A stretch of 64,000 nt of DNA. It comes from Chaetoderma sp. LZ-2023a. Its lineage: Eukaryota; Mollusca; Caudofoveata; Chaetodermatida; Chaetodermatidae. The stretch covers positions 67,825,188-67,889,187 of the forward strand of contig CM067370.1 in NCBI GenBank assembly GCA_034401795.1, in the 5' to 3' direction. Each line of letters opens with the position of its first letter. The first letter of the stretch is position 1. The translations under genes and the position numbers were made by a program. The notes beneath the pieces were generated by a model that saw only the letters and a list, made by a program, of their open reading frames with translations, was not told where the DNA came from and made no database searches. Shown piece after piece: positions 20,881-33,020 of this stretch.

Positions 20881-21424
20881 GAGACTCAAAACAGCTCTCA
20901 TTTGACAGAGAAGGTTGTGAAGAGAAATGGGAACCCCAGCATACGCTTGGGTCCCGCCATCTGACTCATAGAGTGCTAAACTTCCATGGTCTAGACCGTG
21001 CTACACAACCCCATCCCCTCCTCATTTGTCCGCACAAATTCCAGAGGCCTGTCAAAAATGGAGGTAACACCCACCAGACCAGTGTCAACCTAAGTCTCGG
21101 CTAGGGCAGTCCAGGAGAGTGCAAAGAAGCTACTACAACTTCTAATTTTGATAAAAACTATCAGTATTTTGACTAGATTTTCAAATTTGAATGAGTCTAT
21201 TTTCTGTTGCAATTCACTTAATCAGTTTGGGAATTCGACTGTAAGTAAAATAATATTAGTCACTTAAACTAAGAAAACACTCACCATTCTGAGTGCTTGG
21301 TCTTTCTTGATCATCGCAGGAGCTTCGCCCAATCCACGGTCATTCACAGTCCATATGCATCACCAGTGTCAGTGCCTGTGGAAGAACCCTATGATGTATG
21401 TGATAAGAGTGGTCGGACGTGGCT

Positions 21425-22603
21425 TTAACTGAGATTCGATAAATTGGTGATGGCTACCGGATTAAGTGCGCTGGAGATATCGTGAAGGTAGAAATCAGTA
21501 AACAATGACTCGGCATGCCATTGTGCTACAGACATCACCTCCTCTAAAGAGACACCCGTATAAAGGGCCGATGCTGCTGCTAGTGCTCGGACTTGATGGG
21601 CATTCACACGATCAATCTGCTTTCCTGTTGCGATTTTATGCGACATCTGAATAGCATCGACTATCCAACGAGAAATAGTGTCTTTCGAGGCGTGAAGATG
21701 AGGAGCTTCGAGACATAACCAGAAATTTCGGGTCATCTCTCCACTCCTCAGTACGTTTCTTATACATCTTCAGACATCTGACAGGACACCAAGCAGAAGA
21801 GCTTGGGTCATGCCTAACTAGACTTGGCAAATTGATCGGCTGTTCTGGATATTTAATTGACTGATTCTTTGCCAGGAAACAAAGTAACAGTTTTAAACCT
21901 TCACCCGTAACGACAAAACGGTCTTGTTCGGCAGAACGCGCAAGAATTTCGCTTCTCCTCGCCGACGCTGCTGCAACCAAGAAAACCGACTTAATAGTGA
22001 ACAGTTTAATATTTATGGATCTAATTGGTTCAAAGGGAGCATGCCCTAAAACCTGTAGAACAAGAGATAGATTCCATGCTCGGATAGGAATTGGCTGTCT
22101 AGGTCGCAGATTGCTCATTCCTTTAATAACTTCACTTAGTGTCGTTCTCCACTGCTACTAAGGCCAGACTGGGAACGACTGAAGCTAATGCAGACTTATA
22201 TGGTGCTAGGGTTGAAGGTATAAGTTTGTTAACCTCGTATAAATGACATAAAATTTGCTACGTGTTGAACAGATGCAGAAAAGGGAGTAATATCTCTTCT
22301 CTTGCACCATTCTGCAAATTTGTTGATTCTATAATTATATGTTCTGGTAGTTGACCATCTTCTGGCTGAAGTGACAAATTTTGCTGCTTGCTCAGAAAAG
22401 CCACCCTCAATTGCTCGCTGCTTGATAACATCCATGCAGTCAATTGGAACATCTCTGGTCTGTCGTGGAGATACAGACCCTTGTTCTGAAAAATCAGATC
22501 CCTTCTGTCTGGAAGAGGGATTAGATTGCAGACCAGAAGGTTCAGCAGATCCGTAAACCATGATCAGCCTGGCCAATGAGGGGTGATCAGTAGTACTTGG
22601 CAA
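21425..22603 (-). pseudogene. Tyrosine recombinase of DIRS element F (broken)
   Basis: Three overlapping frames (22229-22603, 21636-22118, 21425-21736) carry family-2 recombinase: RRWSTTRTYNYRINKFAEWC, SARRSEILARSAEQDRF (catalytic Arg), then DRVNAHQVRALAAASALYTG (HxxR) and AQWHAESLFTDFYLHD (nucleophile Tyr). All catalytic boxes are recognisable but in different frames. The first codon aligned with the ATG of the other copies is TTG. Confidence 0.85.
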
Positions 22604-24229
22604 ATCCTCTCTCTTATCTTTGCCAGAACTTTTGGGATGAGAATTGTTGGAGGATACGCGTATGTGTACATTCCTTTACAACTTATCGCCAGTGTGTCTA
22701 CTGCTAGAGCTAGTGGGTCCAGGATCGGTGACACGTATCTGACCATCTCTGGTTAGCTGCCATTCCGTCGGATGACAAACCGTCCTTCGACTGAGAGCAT
22801 CCGCTAGAATGGTCAATCTTCCTGGAATGTGTGCTGCCCGAATAATAACATTCCTCTCTTGGCACCACAGCAGAAGGTTCCATATCATCATGCACAACTC
22901 CGGTGACCTCGTCCCGCCTTGGCAGTTCAGATAAGACACCGCTGTAGAGCTGTATGTCCTTATTAGGACAATCTTGTCACGGATTAAGCTCTCGAATTTT
23001 CGAAGTGCTAATGCCACCACTAAAAATTTGAGAACATTTATATGTTTCTGCGTATTGATCCGATCCCATTCCCCGGACACTGACAGATCATCCAATACTG
23101 CTCTCCAACCCGTCGTCGATGCATCTGTGAAGATGGACATCTGCGGTTGAGGAGGTTGTAGAGGAAAACATCGCAGGAGATTCTGTTCTGATAACCACCA
23201 CTGAAGATGGAATATCAATGGTTCTTTTACTGGAATCCTCAGAGATAACAGATCTGTTCTCTGAGACCAGAATGACATCAAGTACACCTGAATCGGCCTG
23301 TGCCTGAGTGCCGCATACGGTACCACCTTCTCCAGAGATACTAGTAAACCCAGTATTATGAGAAATTGATGCGGCATAAGATAGGCTCCTAGAGAAATTG
23401 ACCCCAGAACTGAAATCAAACTCTTGACTCAGACATAATGGATCCATTCTCCGAGACCAGAATGACATCAAATACATCTGAATTAGCCTGCGCCTGACTG
23501 CCGCATAAGGTACCACTTTCTCCAGAGATACTAGCAAACCCAGTATTCTGAGAAATTCCAGACATTGTCTTGGAACACAAAGCGAAGGTATTTCTGAAAA
23601 GGAATTGACATTAGAATATGAAAATATGCGTCATTCAGATCTATCGATACTGCCCATATGCCTTTTCTCAGCCCTGTCATCACCGCTGCCACAGTCTCCA
23701 TCTGAAATTTTGGTGAAAGAATGAATTTGTTCAGCGGTTTGAGGTTGAGAATCGGTCTCCAACCTCTGGTGCATTTCAGAACGAAAATTATCGAATAGAA
23801 GCCTAGGGAGGAGTGATTGTGCACTAAATGAATCGCATTCTTTCACTGAAGATCTTTGATTTCTGAGCAAATGACATCGAGAGGATCGGATTCCCTTGGA
23901 ACGGGAGTCCATATGGGAGTCAATGTTAACGGAACTAACGATTGATGGATGAGCCAGTCTGGTTCGTGGCCGTTTCTTAGCTGATGACAGACTAAACAAT
24001 CTTGCATGACCTGTTCCCACTGGTTTGAGAACAGCTGAAGTCTGCCTCCGATGGTAGGAATCTCCACACAGTTTGCGGTCGATGTTGCGCGACACGACGG
24101 TAATTCGTTTTGGTGAAGATTCTTGACTCCCTGCGTTCCTGGCGCCACCGGTACGGGTCTCGCCGGAAGCCCGTCAGGACCGTCACCCATGGCCACCTCG
24201 CGGCTTTGACAGCCTGGAACGGCCACCAC
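22229..24229 (-). pseudogene. RT-RNase H of DIRS element F, catalytic box deleted
   Basis: RT N-terminal part at 23531-23824 (GWRPILNLKPLNKFILSPKF…SIDLNDAYFHILM…FQDNVW). The sequence then jumps directly to the post-palm region (ILGLLVSLEKVVPYAA). The stretch holding the YIDD active site, present in G at 48600, is absent. The post-palm region occurs twice (23215-23365 and 23430-23560). RNase H pieces follow at 22676-23419: SIFTDASTTGW, INVLKFLVVALALRKF and HIPGRLTILADALSRR. Confidence 0.85.
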
Positions 24230-24232
24230 GGC

Positions 24233-26060
24233 TATCCTTACGGCCTATTATTAGAGGACTTGTATGAAGATGAATGGCCAGGTCCTTGAGAACCAGATGC
24301 CTGATGGACATCACGACCAGACAGACAGAAGTGCAATCTCTGTCATTGCCTCTGCTGCTCCTGTCGGTGCTGCTTATAGGACTGTTGCGGCCGAGTCATT
24401 TTAGTCGACTTCCACAACTTGCCTACAACCTCCTGCTCTGCACCCTTGGAGAGCTTATCTTGGCGAGCCGCCAAATAAGCCCGGACCAATGAAGGCCGCA
24501 GAAGACAATGCATCCCTCATCTCTGGTCCTGGTTCTACACAATTGAGAACCATTCTCCTCCGCTCCGCCAATGAGCTGGTGATCACCCTCGCCAGGCAAT
24601 CCTGGGATACGTGCATGGTGTCCCGGACAACTCCGGGAGCAGCCTCTGGCACTTCCCCCACCCTCTGCCACGCACGTCAGCATCCCCTGCAGGATGGTAC
24701 AGCCATGCGAGAGAGCAGCCATAGCCGTTCTCGCCGCATACTCAATAAGCATTAGCTCATTGACCGCGTCCTTGCTAGTTTGCGAGACCAAGGCCTATTC
24801 AGCGCGTCACGCTCCCCGACCGAAAGATGAGGAACATGGGCATAATGATGGTAGGCATGCTCCGGAAAACGGACCCTGCTCCTTATCCCTTTAGGGACCT
24901 TTGGCAGCGTGTACTTCGGCTGAACCAAATGGTACGCTGGGACTTCCAACATGTCAGAAGATTGAGTATCCAACACAAGGGTAGGCATGGCCGAAGAGCC
25001 ACTTGACAGAGCACTAGCCGCACGCTCTGACATCCGCTCCATCGCCGGATCACGCTGAGATCCTTGGTCAGATGCCAACCCGAGACAGTCAGACATCCAG
25101 CCAAGAACCTGCACCCATTCAGACACGGTGCAGAATAATGATTTGTCCATTAAAGGACTACCATTTTCATCCTCCTTCTCACCCTTGGATAAGAAAGCCA
25201 CCGACGATCCATGCTGAGAGCTATGGACCAAACTTCCAATTCGAAGTGGGTCCGTGGCTCGACTACTCGTGGCTCCAGTGTCTAGCGCATCGCCAGACAC
25301 GGAATCACTGCACTCCATCGGCTCCAGAATGGGAGCCGGAACCACGTCTGCTAAAACAGCAGGGCATGTGACTCCGAGAGGAGCCGGCATACCTGCATCA
25401 GCGATACCGATGGAGCCGTAAAGGACGGCTCTGACGGCACTCCGGATACAGCGAAATCTGGCTGGAAGATGCCCGATGGAACGTCGACATCTCCACCTGG
25501 TTGACAGACCCGAACAAAATCGTGGGGGGGGGGGGGGGGTGACCCGCGGGAAAGTCAGGAATCCATCATCTAAGAAAGCTCTGGCATGCCAGTCTTCCAT
25601 CAGAAGAATATCCTCTTCCTCCGCCGTCGGCTCTTAAGCCGGCGCGAGAGAAAGGTCAGGTGAATGTCTCTCCACAGAACTGGCACCAGACTGCATCGAC
25701 GGAATGACTCGAACATCGCCTAAAATTGGGCCACCCAAAACCCCCAAGGCCGAGCCCATCCGCTTATTCAGGTGCTCCTCCAATCCTTTAATGGATGCCA
25801 GATCCACCTTGCCCGCCTTGTCCTTCGTGATCCTCTCAGCTCGCGCACGTCAATCACGATCAAACTCAGCCACTAAGTCCAATGACCAGTTTACACATAC
25901 ATTGCAAGGACTTCCGACCTTACACTTAGAACACGTGACACAGTGATGCCCTGCGAACTTCCGCTTCAGGAAGCGATTACAGCGAGAACAGAGGGTATTT
26001 GGCGGGGCCTTGCCTTGCCCCTTCACTTTCTGCGAACACAGAATAAGAATTAAAACACAC
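24233..26060 (-). pseudogene. gag of DIRS element F (broken)
   Basis: Frames 24752-25600 and 24423-24791 contain the family-2 gag core, with VAEGGGSARGCSRSCPGHHAR (shifted frame) and YAARTAMAALSHG. The N-terminal Cys/His cluster lies at 25880-25990: C-x2-C…H-H-C-x2-C-x2-C…C-x2-C-V-N-W-S, probably zinc-binding. A pyrimidine-rich AG (TATTCTGTGTTCGCAG, about 26030) precedes it, as in family 1, hinting at a spliced start. A 16-base G run at 25524-25539 breaks the frame. Confidence 0.7.
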
Positions 26061-26699
26061 ATGGTAATATGAAGACGAGCAACATGCACAATGGCTTGAT
26101 TGCAATCATTAAATTACTTAGAAACATTAACTTTCTCTTATATTAATGTTAATCAGGTTTTAGGCAGGAAGTATTTGAAAATCTTTAGAGTGAAAATTTT
26201 AAAAACACAACTTGGAGATTAACTTATGCTAAAATAACCAAGAAAATAAGACCAATCGCTACAAACACCCTCGACAATGAGCTAATGATCGGCTTAAAAC
26301 TGAGTGCATAGACACGCCAAGCCAAAACAAAACATTAATCATGAGCGCCGCCATCTGGGCTATGGGCGCATCCATCTTGGAAGGACTCGAGTTGCAAGAG
26401 AAATTAACCGAGTACCCGCATAAGATTAAAAAGTTAACGGGTAATGGAGTGACTTCAAGAATGTCTACCATTTTAAAACAATGTGCCCATTTAAGGAAAA
26501 TTCAAACAGCAATTACGGCGCGAATGTATAAATTCTAGATTGATACACCCTGCCCCTGCAATGATTTCCCTTTTCCTTCCATTAAGCCAGCGATCAAATC
26601 TTGAGCAGAGTTCTAACCACAAAAAATCAAGCTAATTAGACTATTGAAAAAATGTGAATGTATAGTCGAGCAAAATAGAATCTGACTGTAGTTGGGAAT

Positions 26700-26852
26700 T
26701 GACTCGGTACCTGGAGGCTAATAGTAATTCCCGGACACAGTATGGACAGGACTATGGAGAGTGCAGAGTTTTAATTGTTTATTTTGAGCTAGTCTAGATA
26801 ATACACATTATCATAATAATAATATATCTGGTAAGTATTATTTGAAGTAGAA
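26700..26852. repeat. Right inverted terminal repeat of element F
   Basis: Matches the reverse complement of the left end: 'GGGAATTGACTCGGTACCTGGAGGCTA', 'GGAGAGTGCAGAGTTTTAATTGTTTATTTTGAGC' and 'ATATCTGGTAAGTATTATTTGAAGTAGAA'. Confidence 0.75.
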
Positions 26853-26881
26853 AGCTTATTCACGAATTAAACATGTCTTAC

Positions 26882-26960
26882 CTTAACCATGGCTGAGAGG
26901 GCTGGTTCACATACGGTCTCTAAATCCTGCACTAGTAATTGAATACAGCTAGATATTACA
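26882..26960 (-). CDS. VPS53: VPS53 exon (…[18 protein letters not shown]…)
   Basis: A 79-nt exon with AG acceptor at 26961-26962 (TTTTTCAG) and donor AAG|GTAAGA at 26880-26881. It completes an Asn codon, then encodes [20 protein letters not shown] and LSAMVK, matching the vertebrate segment '[27 protein letters not shown]'. Phases fit the exons at 35035 and 8382 exactly. DIRS element F begins only 29 bp beyond the exon. Confidence 0.92.
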
Positions 26961-27442
26961 CTGAAAAACATGAAATATGGTTTTATATATATATATCTAT
27001 CTTATTAAAACAAACTATGAGAATTCAAGAATGATCCACGATTAGATTGCTGCAGATGTTACAGCTTTGAATAACAAAACGCACAAGAGCATGTGGTGCT
27101 CGCCTGAAACACCAATATCTGAATGATAACGGCAATTTTAAAGCTTAGTGAAACCTACTCTTATTAAACAGGATTGCGGGGGTTACAATCAGCATAATTG
27201 ATTCCTATGGGATCCATTGTATGTAGTTGGAGGATCCACTAAGATTCACGCTCATTACGGTTTGTGGTTTCTTTGCATTCAGGATTGTGTGATTAAGACT
27301 TCAATGGTGTTATATATTACAGTTTGGGTCATGATTTGGCACGTTGAAGTGCAGCGCTACAAGCCTATCTTTATGGTTTCTGATATCCCTTCTAGTGTTC
27401 CTTGATATGTATTTGGAATTCTCGTTTCGTTTCCCCCTACAT
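26961..27442. other. VPS53 intron, no recognised gene
   Basis: AT-rich with a short (TA)n run near 26983-26994. The plus frame at 27217-27405 has no recognisable domain. Confidence 0.4.
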
Positions 27443-27890
27443 TAAACGAAATCACGGATTTCTTTTTTCATGAGAGAGGTGATACTTACCATGCTGATAC
27501 TCTAGGATATTTCCTAAATATCGACCGAGCTTCAATAATACTCAAAATTAAAAAGAAACCACCCCCACTGGGCAGTTTACTCAACTGACAGTCCAGCGGA
27601 TGTGCGGCCCAAACTCGCGCATGTGCGGGGCTGTCTCATTCTATTTCAAAATATTGGCTGACCTAATTGCAACATAAAACGTCGATAGACCGAGCCTCTG
27701 TGGAGTGGAGAGGCTGGGATCGTATCAGGGTGGTAAGTATCAAGTCTCTTGTGCAAAAAGAAATCTGTGATTTCGTTTATTTCACATCAAGAGTATACTT
27801 ACCACCCTGATACTCTATGATATAGCCAGAATTCGTAAGAGAATTCGGTGGGAGGGAGGCGAAGGTCAGAAGACCGGCTCAATTGAACGA
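27443..27890. repeat. Left terminal repeat and internal complementary region of B
   Basis: The cleanest example in the window. 27721-27779 (GTATCAGGGTGGTAAGTATC…AAATCTGTGATTTCGTTTA) is the reverse complement of the element's left end. The directly adjoining 27780-27823 (TTTCACATCAAGAGTATACTTACCACCCTGATACTC) is the reverse complement of its right end. This is the internal complementary region expected of DIRS elements, thought to template the circular junction during replication. Confidence 0.88.
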
Positions 27891-28137
27891 AAGCTTCATT
27901 TCGTATACTCTCAGATGGAACCACAAAGAACACAAACCATCACCATTTTATTAAGTAATAAAGAACGTGACAAAAAATAACCATCACCAAATATAGGACT
28001 AACACATTTTAATGAGATTCCCTTTAATCACCGCTGGTGATGATAGGTACAGTACGGAAAGGCGGGGATTCCCCCACTAAATTGCACTGTGTGTGAGTCA
28101 ACGGCCTTATATACAATATTTACAAATATATACAGAT

Positions 28138-29304
28138 TTAACGTTTATGCAAAATCGATAAGGCAAGCGGATTTGACGTGTCACGGAGGTAATGATCTGT
28201 AAAACTAGACTCACAGTGCCATTGTGCTACAGACATAATGTCATCCACCGACACTCCGTTAAACAGAGACATGGATGTGTCTACGCCACGGACACTGTGA
28301 GCCGTGGCCATGTCAACTTGTTTTCCCGTGGCCGTTTTGTGGCAATGCTGGATGCATTCCACAATCCACCTAGAAATGGTATATTTAGAAGCTCTCCCAT
28401 GGGGTTCAATGTAAGATAGCCATAAAGCACTAGGGTCAGTCCGCATTCCTGTGTACATTGTTTATATCATGTTAATCCACGGACAGGACACAAAGCCTTT
28501 GAATTAGGGTCAAACCTTGTCAAAGCGGGTAAAACTATAGGCTGAACAGGATATTTTAGACGGGGTTTTCGCCATAAAATTAACTCTAGGTAGAAGCCTG
28601 AGGCCTTCCCCTGTAACCACAAAATGGTCTGGCTCTGCTGACAAAGCATGTATTTCAATTCTTCGTCTGGCAGAAGCTGCAGCAATCAGAAAAACTGTTT
28701 TAAGCATCAACATTTTCATGGAAATGGAGCTTAGTGGTTCAAAGGGTTTATCTGCTAATACTTGAAGTACTAACGATAAACTCCAAGACGGAATCACTGG
28801 AAGATTCCTTGGTCTTAGATTACCCATGCCGTTGATTAAAGTATTTAGATTACATACTTTATCACTTCCCATATTAGCCAAGCAAGGGATAACTGACATT
28901 AAAGCTGACTTGTAGCCGGCAACAGAGTTAGGCTTGAGGCTATATGTATCAAAAATGTGACAGAGGAAATCGGCTGCTACCTGAATAGATGCATCCATTG
29001 GATTAATACATCTTTTTGAGCACCATTCAGCAAATCTGTTGATTTTATAATTGTATGCTCTGGAGGTTGACCCCCTTCTGGCTCTTGCCATAAACATGGC
29101 TGCTTGCTCAGAAAAGCCCTCCTTAACTGCTGATTCCTTGACAACATCCACATAGTCAATTGGAACATTGACGGGTTGTTGTGCAAGGCCTTGCCCTGGA
29201 AGATTATGTTGTCCATCAGAGGCAGAGGAACAGGATTGCAAACCAGAAGATCCGTATACCAGGATTGGCTTGGCCAATTTGGGGCGATCAGAAGCACTTG
29301 GCAT
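28138..29304 (-). pseudogene. Tyrosine recombinase of DIRS element B (broken)
   Basis: A good match to the 391-aa recombinase of E but split into 28510-29304 and 28138-28458 by a frameshift near 28480. Visible are MARARRGSTSRAYNYKINRF, SARRRIEIHALS (catalytic Arg retained), TAHSVRGVDTSMSLFNGVS (HxxR) and AQWHCESSFTDHYLRDTSNP (Tyr nucleophile). It is the least damaged of the broken copies. Confidence 0.88.
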
Positions 29305-31157
29305 TCCTGCTGCTGATTTTCTGGAGAACGTTTGGAATCAGGATTGCTGGGGGGAATGTGTATGCATACATTCCCTTCCAGCTGACAGCTAGCGCATCTA
29401 TTGCAATAGTGCTCGGATCTGGAATTGGAGACACATCGTCATCTTCGCATTCTTGTTCGTTGCGAATAAATCTATGTTGGGCTTGCCCTAGGGGTTGAAC
29501 AGACGGTCTGCCACAAATTGATTTACTTGCCATTCTGTGGGAAGAATGCTCATTCTTCGGCTCAATGAGTCTGCTAATAGATCTAGCCTTCCCGGAATAT
29601 GAACTGCTTTCAAGGAAATCCAATGATCTAGGCACCAGCAAAACAGTTTCCATGTCATCATACAGACACTGGGCGACTTCGTTCCGCCCTGGTGGTCTTT
29701 GCAAGTCACTCCTGTTGTATTGTCTGATCGAACCAGAACACTCTTGGCCTTGACCTTCTCTAGGAAGTGCTCCATGGTTAGGACTACTGCTCACATTTCC
29801 AGCAGATTGATATGTTCTTTTAACTGATCCAGATTCCAAAGTCCTGATACTTTGTTTTCTTCCAGGCAATCTCCCCATCCCACCATTGATGCATCTGTGT
29901 ATATCGTTATCTGAGGGTGGGGCTGTGACCCCCCCCCCCCCCCCCCCCCCGGGCCAGGAGATTCTCTCTCTTCATCCACCATTGAAGGTGGTGAATAAGA
30001 GGCTCCAACACTGACACCTTTGAGTCCAGTACTCTGGGTCCAGTGTGTCATGAGAAATAACTGGATCGGTCGCCAGCGTAAGGCTGCCTGTGGAATGACT
30101 GGTTCCAAAGAAACCATCAACCCCAACATTCTCAAGTAGACCCGTGCCAGGAAATGAAGACTGTTGCACACTGACTGTATGACTGAGATGAGTATTTCTA
30201 CTCTCGCTTGAGATGGGTAAACGTACCATGCCTCTAGATCGAAGAACATGCCCAGGTAAACAAACTTGTGGGATGGAGTCAGCTCTGATTTTTGAAAGCT
30301 GATTTTTTTTTTATCCAGCCTAGATTTGTAGGCGTTTTCAAAATTATCTCCAGATTCGCTGATAGACTTTCTTGATTGTGTGCTATTAACAGCCAGTCGT
30401 CTATGTATGTGTGGATTGCTATGTGTCTCCTGCAGAGGTATGATGTCATAGCTTGGACCACTCGAGTGAAGACCCGAGGAGCCGTCGATGTACCTAATGG
30501 GAGAACCTTGAATTCCCATTGGCTGCCCTGAAATGCAAATCTCAGGAACCGACGAACGCTCTTCACCATGGGAATGTGAAAATAGGCAGCTTTTAGATCT
30601 ATTGATGCTGTCCGCATTCCCTTCCTCAATCCTGCGAACACCATTCTTACAGTTTTCATTTTGAAACTTGGTGTGAGGATAAACCTGTTGAGAGGTTTGA
30701 GGTTGAGAATTGGTCTCCACCCTCCAGTGCTTTTTGTCACTAGGAACATGGTTGAATAATAACCCGGACACTTTTGTGCGGGTTGAATTGCATGTTTTAG
30801 TTTGAGGGATTGAATTTCTTCCTCTATACCCAACCGTTGATCTGGATCTCTTGAATTTTGAGTCCAGATCGGAATCAGAGACAGGCACGATGGCTGGTTT
30901 GTAATCCAGTCTGGATAGTAACCGACTGAAAGCCATCGTAAGACTGAGCGTTCCTGAGTAACCCACTCCCACTCTTGCATGTGGAAGGCTAGATGGCCTC
31001 CCACGGGTGCACCTAAGGATTGAGGTGGATCTGAGAAGTGCAACAGAAGCCCTGTCTCTGGTCGCTGTCCTAGCAGCACTGGTGTGGTCTCTGTGAGAGC
31101 CGACCCATTAGGTTGGGCTCCCACAACCAAAACCCCGCGCTCCTCTACCAGCGCCAC
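28977..31157 (-). pseudogene. RT-RNase H of DIRS element B (broken)
   Basis: RT core in 30279-31157, with GGWRPILNLKPLNRFI, ASIDLKAAYFHIPMV (one Asp of the usual LKDAY replaced by Ala) and IHTYIDDWLLIAH. The RNase H parts at 29488-29775 have SDNTTGVTCKDHQGG, with YINRQGG corrupted, and HIPGRLDLLADSLSRR. The C-terminal WPSQSWYTDLL is at 28977-29297. A 22-base C run at 29930-29951 interrupts the frame between RT and RNase H. Confidence 0.85.
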
Positions 31158-31159
31158 GC

Positions 31160-33020
31160 GTACCTCAGTACGCGGGCTGTCTGGCGGGTTGCGGTGGAGG
31201 AGCCTGCGCTCGCCCTAGCTGGCTTACACTGGCATTGCTGTGGTCGACACTGCGTAGGTGGTTGGCCTCTAACAAAGTCACCACCACCTCTAGCCTACTG
31301 AGGGTGGAAGGCAGGGGGCGCTGCTCGAACACGCTCCCTGCGGAGCACTTCAAACTGCTCTCGCAGCACCCTCGGTTTGTTGGAGGTGCAGGCATCCTTC
31401 ACCTCCAAACAACCCTGGACCTGCCAATGGCGTCCGAAGAAGCCGAGTGTACAGGTCCTGCGAGGGGCACAAATTGTCACGGGCAAATGTGCGCCTCACC
31501 CGTAAACTCCTAGTTACGGATCTCGTCATGCCGTCCAGAGCCAGGTTAATGCCATCCTGGATGGTTCTCTGGACTGAAAGAGGAGAAGCTTGGCGGGCCA
31601 CAGCTGCTGCTACTACCCCCTGTAGCAGCTGGGAAATGTGCGAGAGAGCCGAGATGGCTCCTCTCGTACTATCCTCCGTGTCACGCAGTGCGGAACTTGC
31701 GCTGCGCAGGGCGCTAGCGCACAAGGGTCTCATGTAAGACTGGGACCCAGGCCGCATGTCTTCACCCAAAGCCGCACGTTCATCCGTGCAGGGCTTTGGG
31801 ACGATGCTGTACTTCTGATACAGATCAGAACTGATATGGCAGCGCCGTGCTCCCTTTCGGCTGAATGAACGTCTCTCAACGATATGCTCCACATACGGCA
31901 GGTACAACATGGTGCTCGTCACCAGTTTCCCTCCCAACCATGGGCGCTAGTCCCACTGGGAGGCCGGTGGATTCACCTGGAGTTCCGGCTAGATGCTCAC
32001 CAGCCATTGGCAAGCAGTCCTCCTCGGTGACCACCTGTGAATGTTCGACGAACCTAGGGCCTTCGTCGTCCTCAACCACATTCACTAGTGGGGTAATGGC
32101 CGGAGCTGAAGATACTCCTGCATAGCCAGGGAAGCCATACAGACCCGCAAGGGCTGGGATGGCTATTCCCGGAGCCGGATCTACGGCATCATGGGAGGCT
32201 AAATGCATGATGTCATAGTCCGGGCCTTCCTCACGGTAACTCTCGGCAAGTTCAGAGATACGGTATGGACAGCCATCGGGTCATAGCTGGCCTAGCCATT
32301 GAGCCGTGAAACCTACTCCCGAAGAAGTAGTTCCCTGGAAAAGGTCACCTATGGGCCCCTTGGGTATCCATTTTCGTGACCATCGGCTCATCAGTAGGCC
32401 ATAACAGAGTGTCCTCTTCTTCTTGCCCAGAAAGATTAGACGCTACGCTTGTAAAAGGATCAAACTCGGCCTGGGCAGGAGGGGTATCGCGTGAGGCGCT
32501 GATACCTTTAGCTTTAGGCTGCTCTAGAGTGTTCGATAAGCGAACGCCCATGGCCATGGCTTTTGCTCCTGGGTCCACGGGCAAGGCAAGCCTCAGCGCC
32601 GGACCAACAGGAGCCGTCTCTGGGTCTATAACGAAAACTGGCTTGCTAAGAGAACCAGACACAGAGACGGGAACACTGTCCCGGAGCAAATGAGGAAGAC
32701 AATGATGAACTTGAACCGGGAAGCAAGCTGCGACGCAACTCCGGGACAAGATCCGTGATTGTCTTCTTAATTTCTCCCATCATCAACACAGAAGGCCCCC
32801 ATGTCTGGCATGCATGCCTTCCTTTTCTTACCACATTCTTTTTCCAGACGCCTCTTCTCGTCTGCCGCCCGGTCCTTCACCTGCTGACTTAAAAAAAATC
32901 AGTCATACCTCCTTGACTCACGCACATGGCAATTTAGAAGGGGGGGCCCGCAAGTACTGCACCTAGTGCAGTCATGAAGGAAAAAACAGGCCTTCACCAA
33001 ACGGTGGCAGGCAGGGCATC
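31160..33020 (-). pseudogene. gag of DIRS element B (broken)
   Basis: Pieces at 31350-31937 (ARRCHISSDLYQKY…GPGLFGGEG, NLCPSQDLYTRLLRTPLAG), 31876-32208, 32345-32749 (PVSVSGSLSKPVF…LRLALPVDPGAKAMA) and the N-terminal Cys/His cluster at about 32930-33015. Several frameshifts. Homologous throughout to the gag of A. Confidence 0.75.

Larger units (their letters stand above)
20498..26852 (-). mobile_element. DIRS-like element F (family 2), degenerate
   Basis: A complete-length but inactive second-family element of about 6.35 kb, with 5' end at right. Its left end (ACGAGAATTGATAATACTTACCAG) has lost about the outermost 30 bases predicted from its own internal complementary region. Its right end (…CTGGTAAGTATTATTTGAAGTAGAA) is present. 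Genes in order: gag with Cys/His cluster, RT-RNase H lacking the YIDD box, broken recombinase. The right end lies 29 bp from VPS53 exon 26882-26960, just past its splice donor. Confidence 0.85.
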
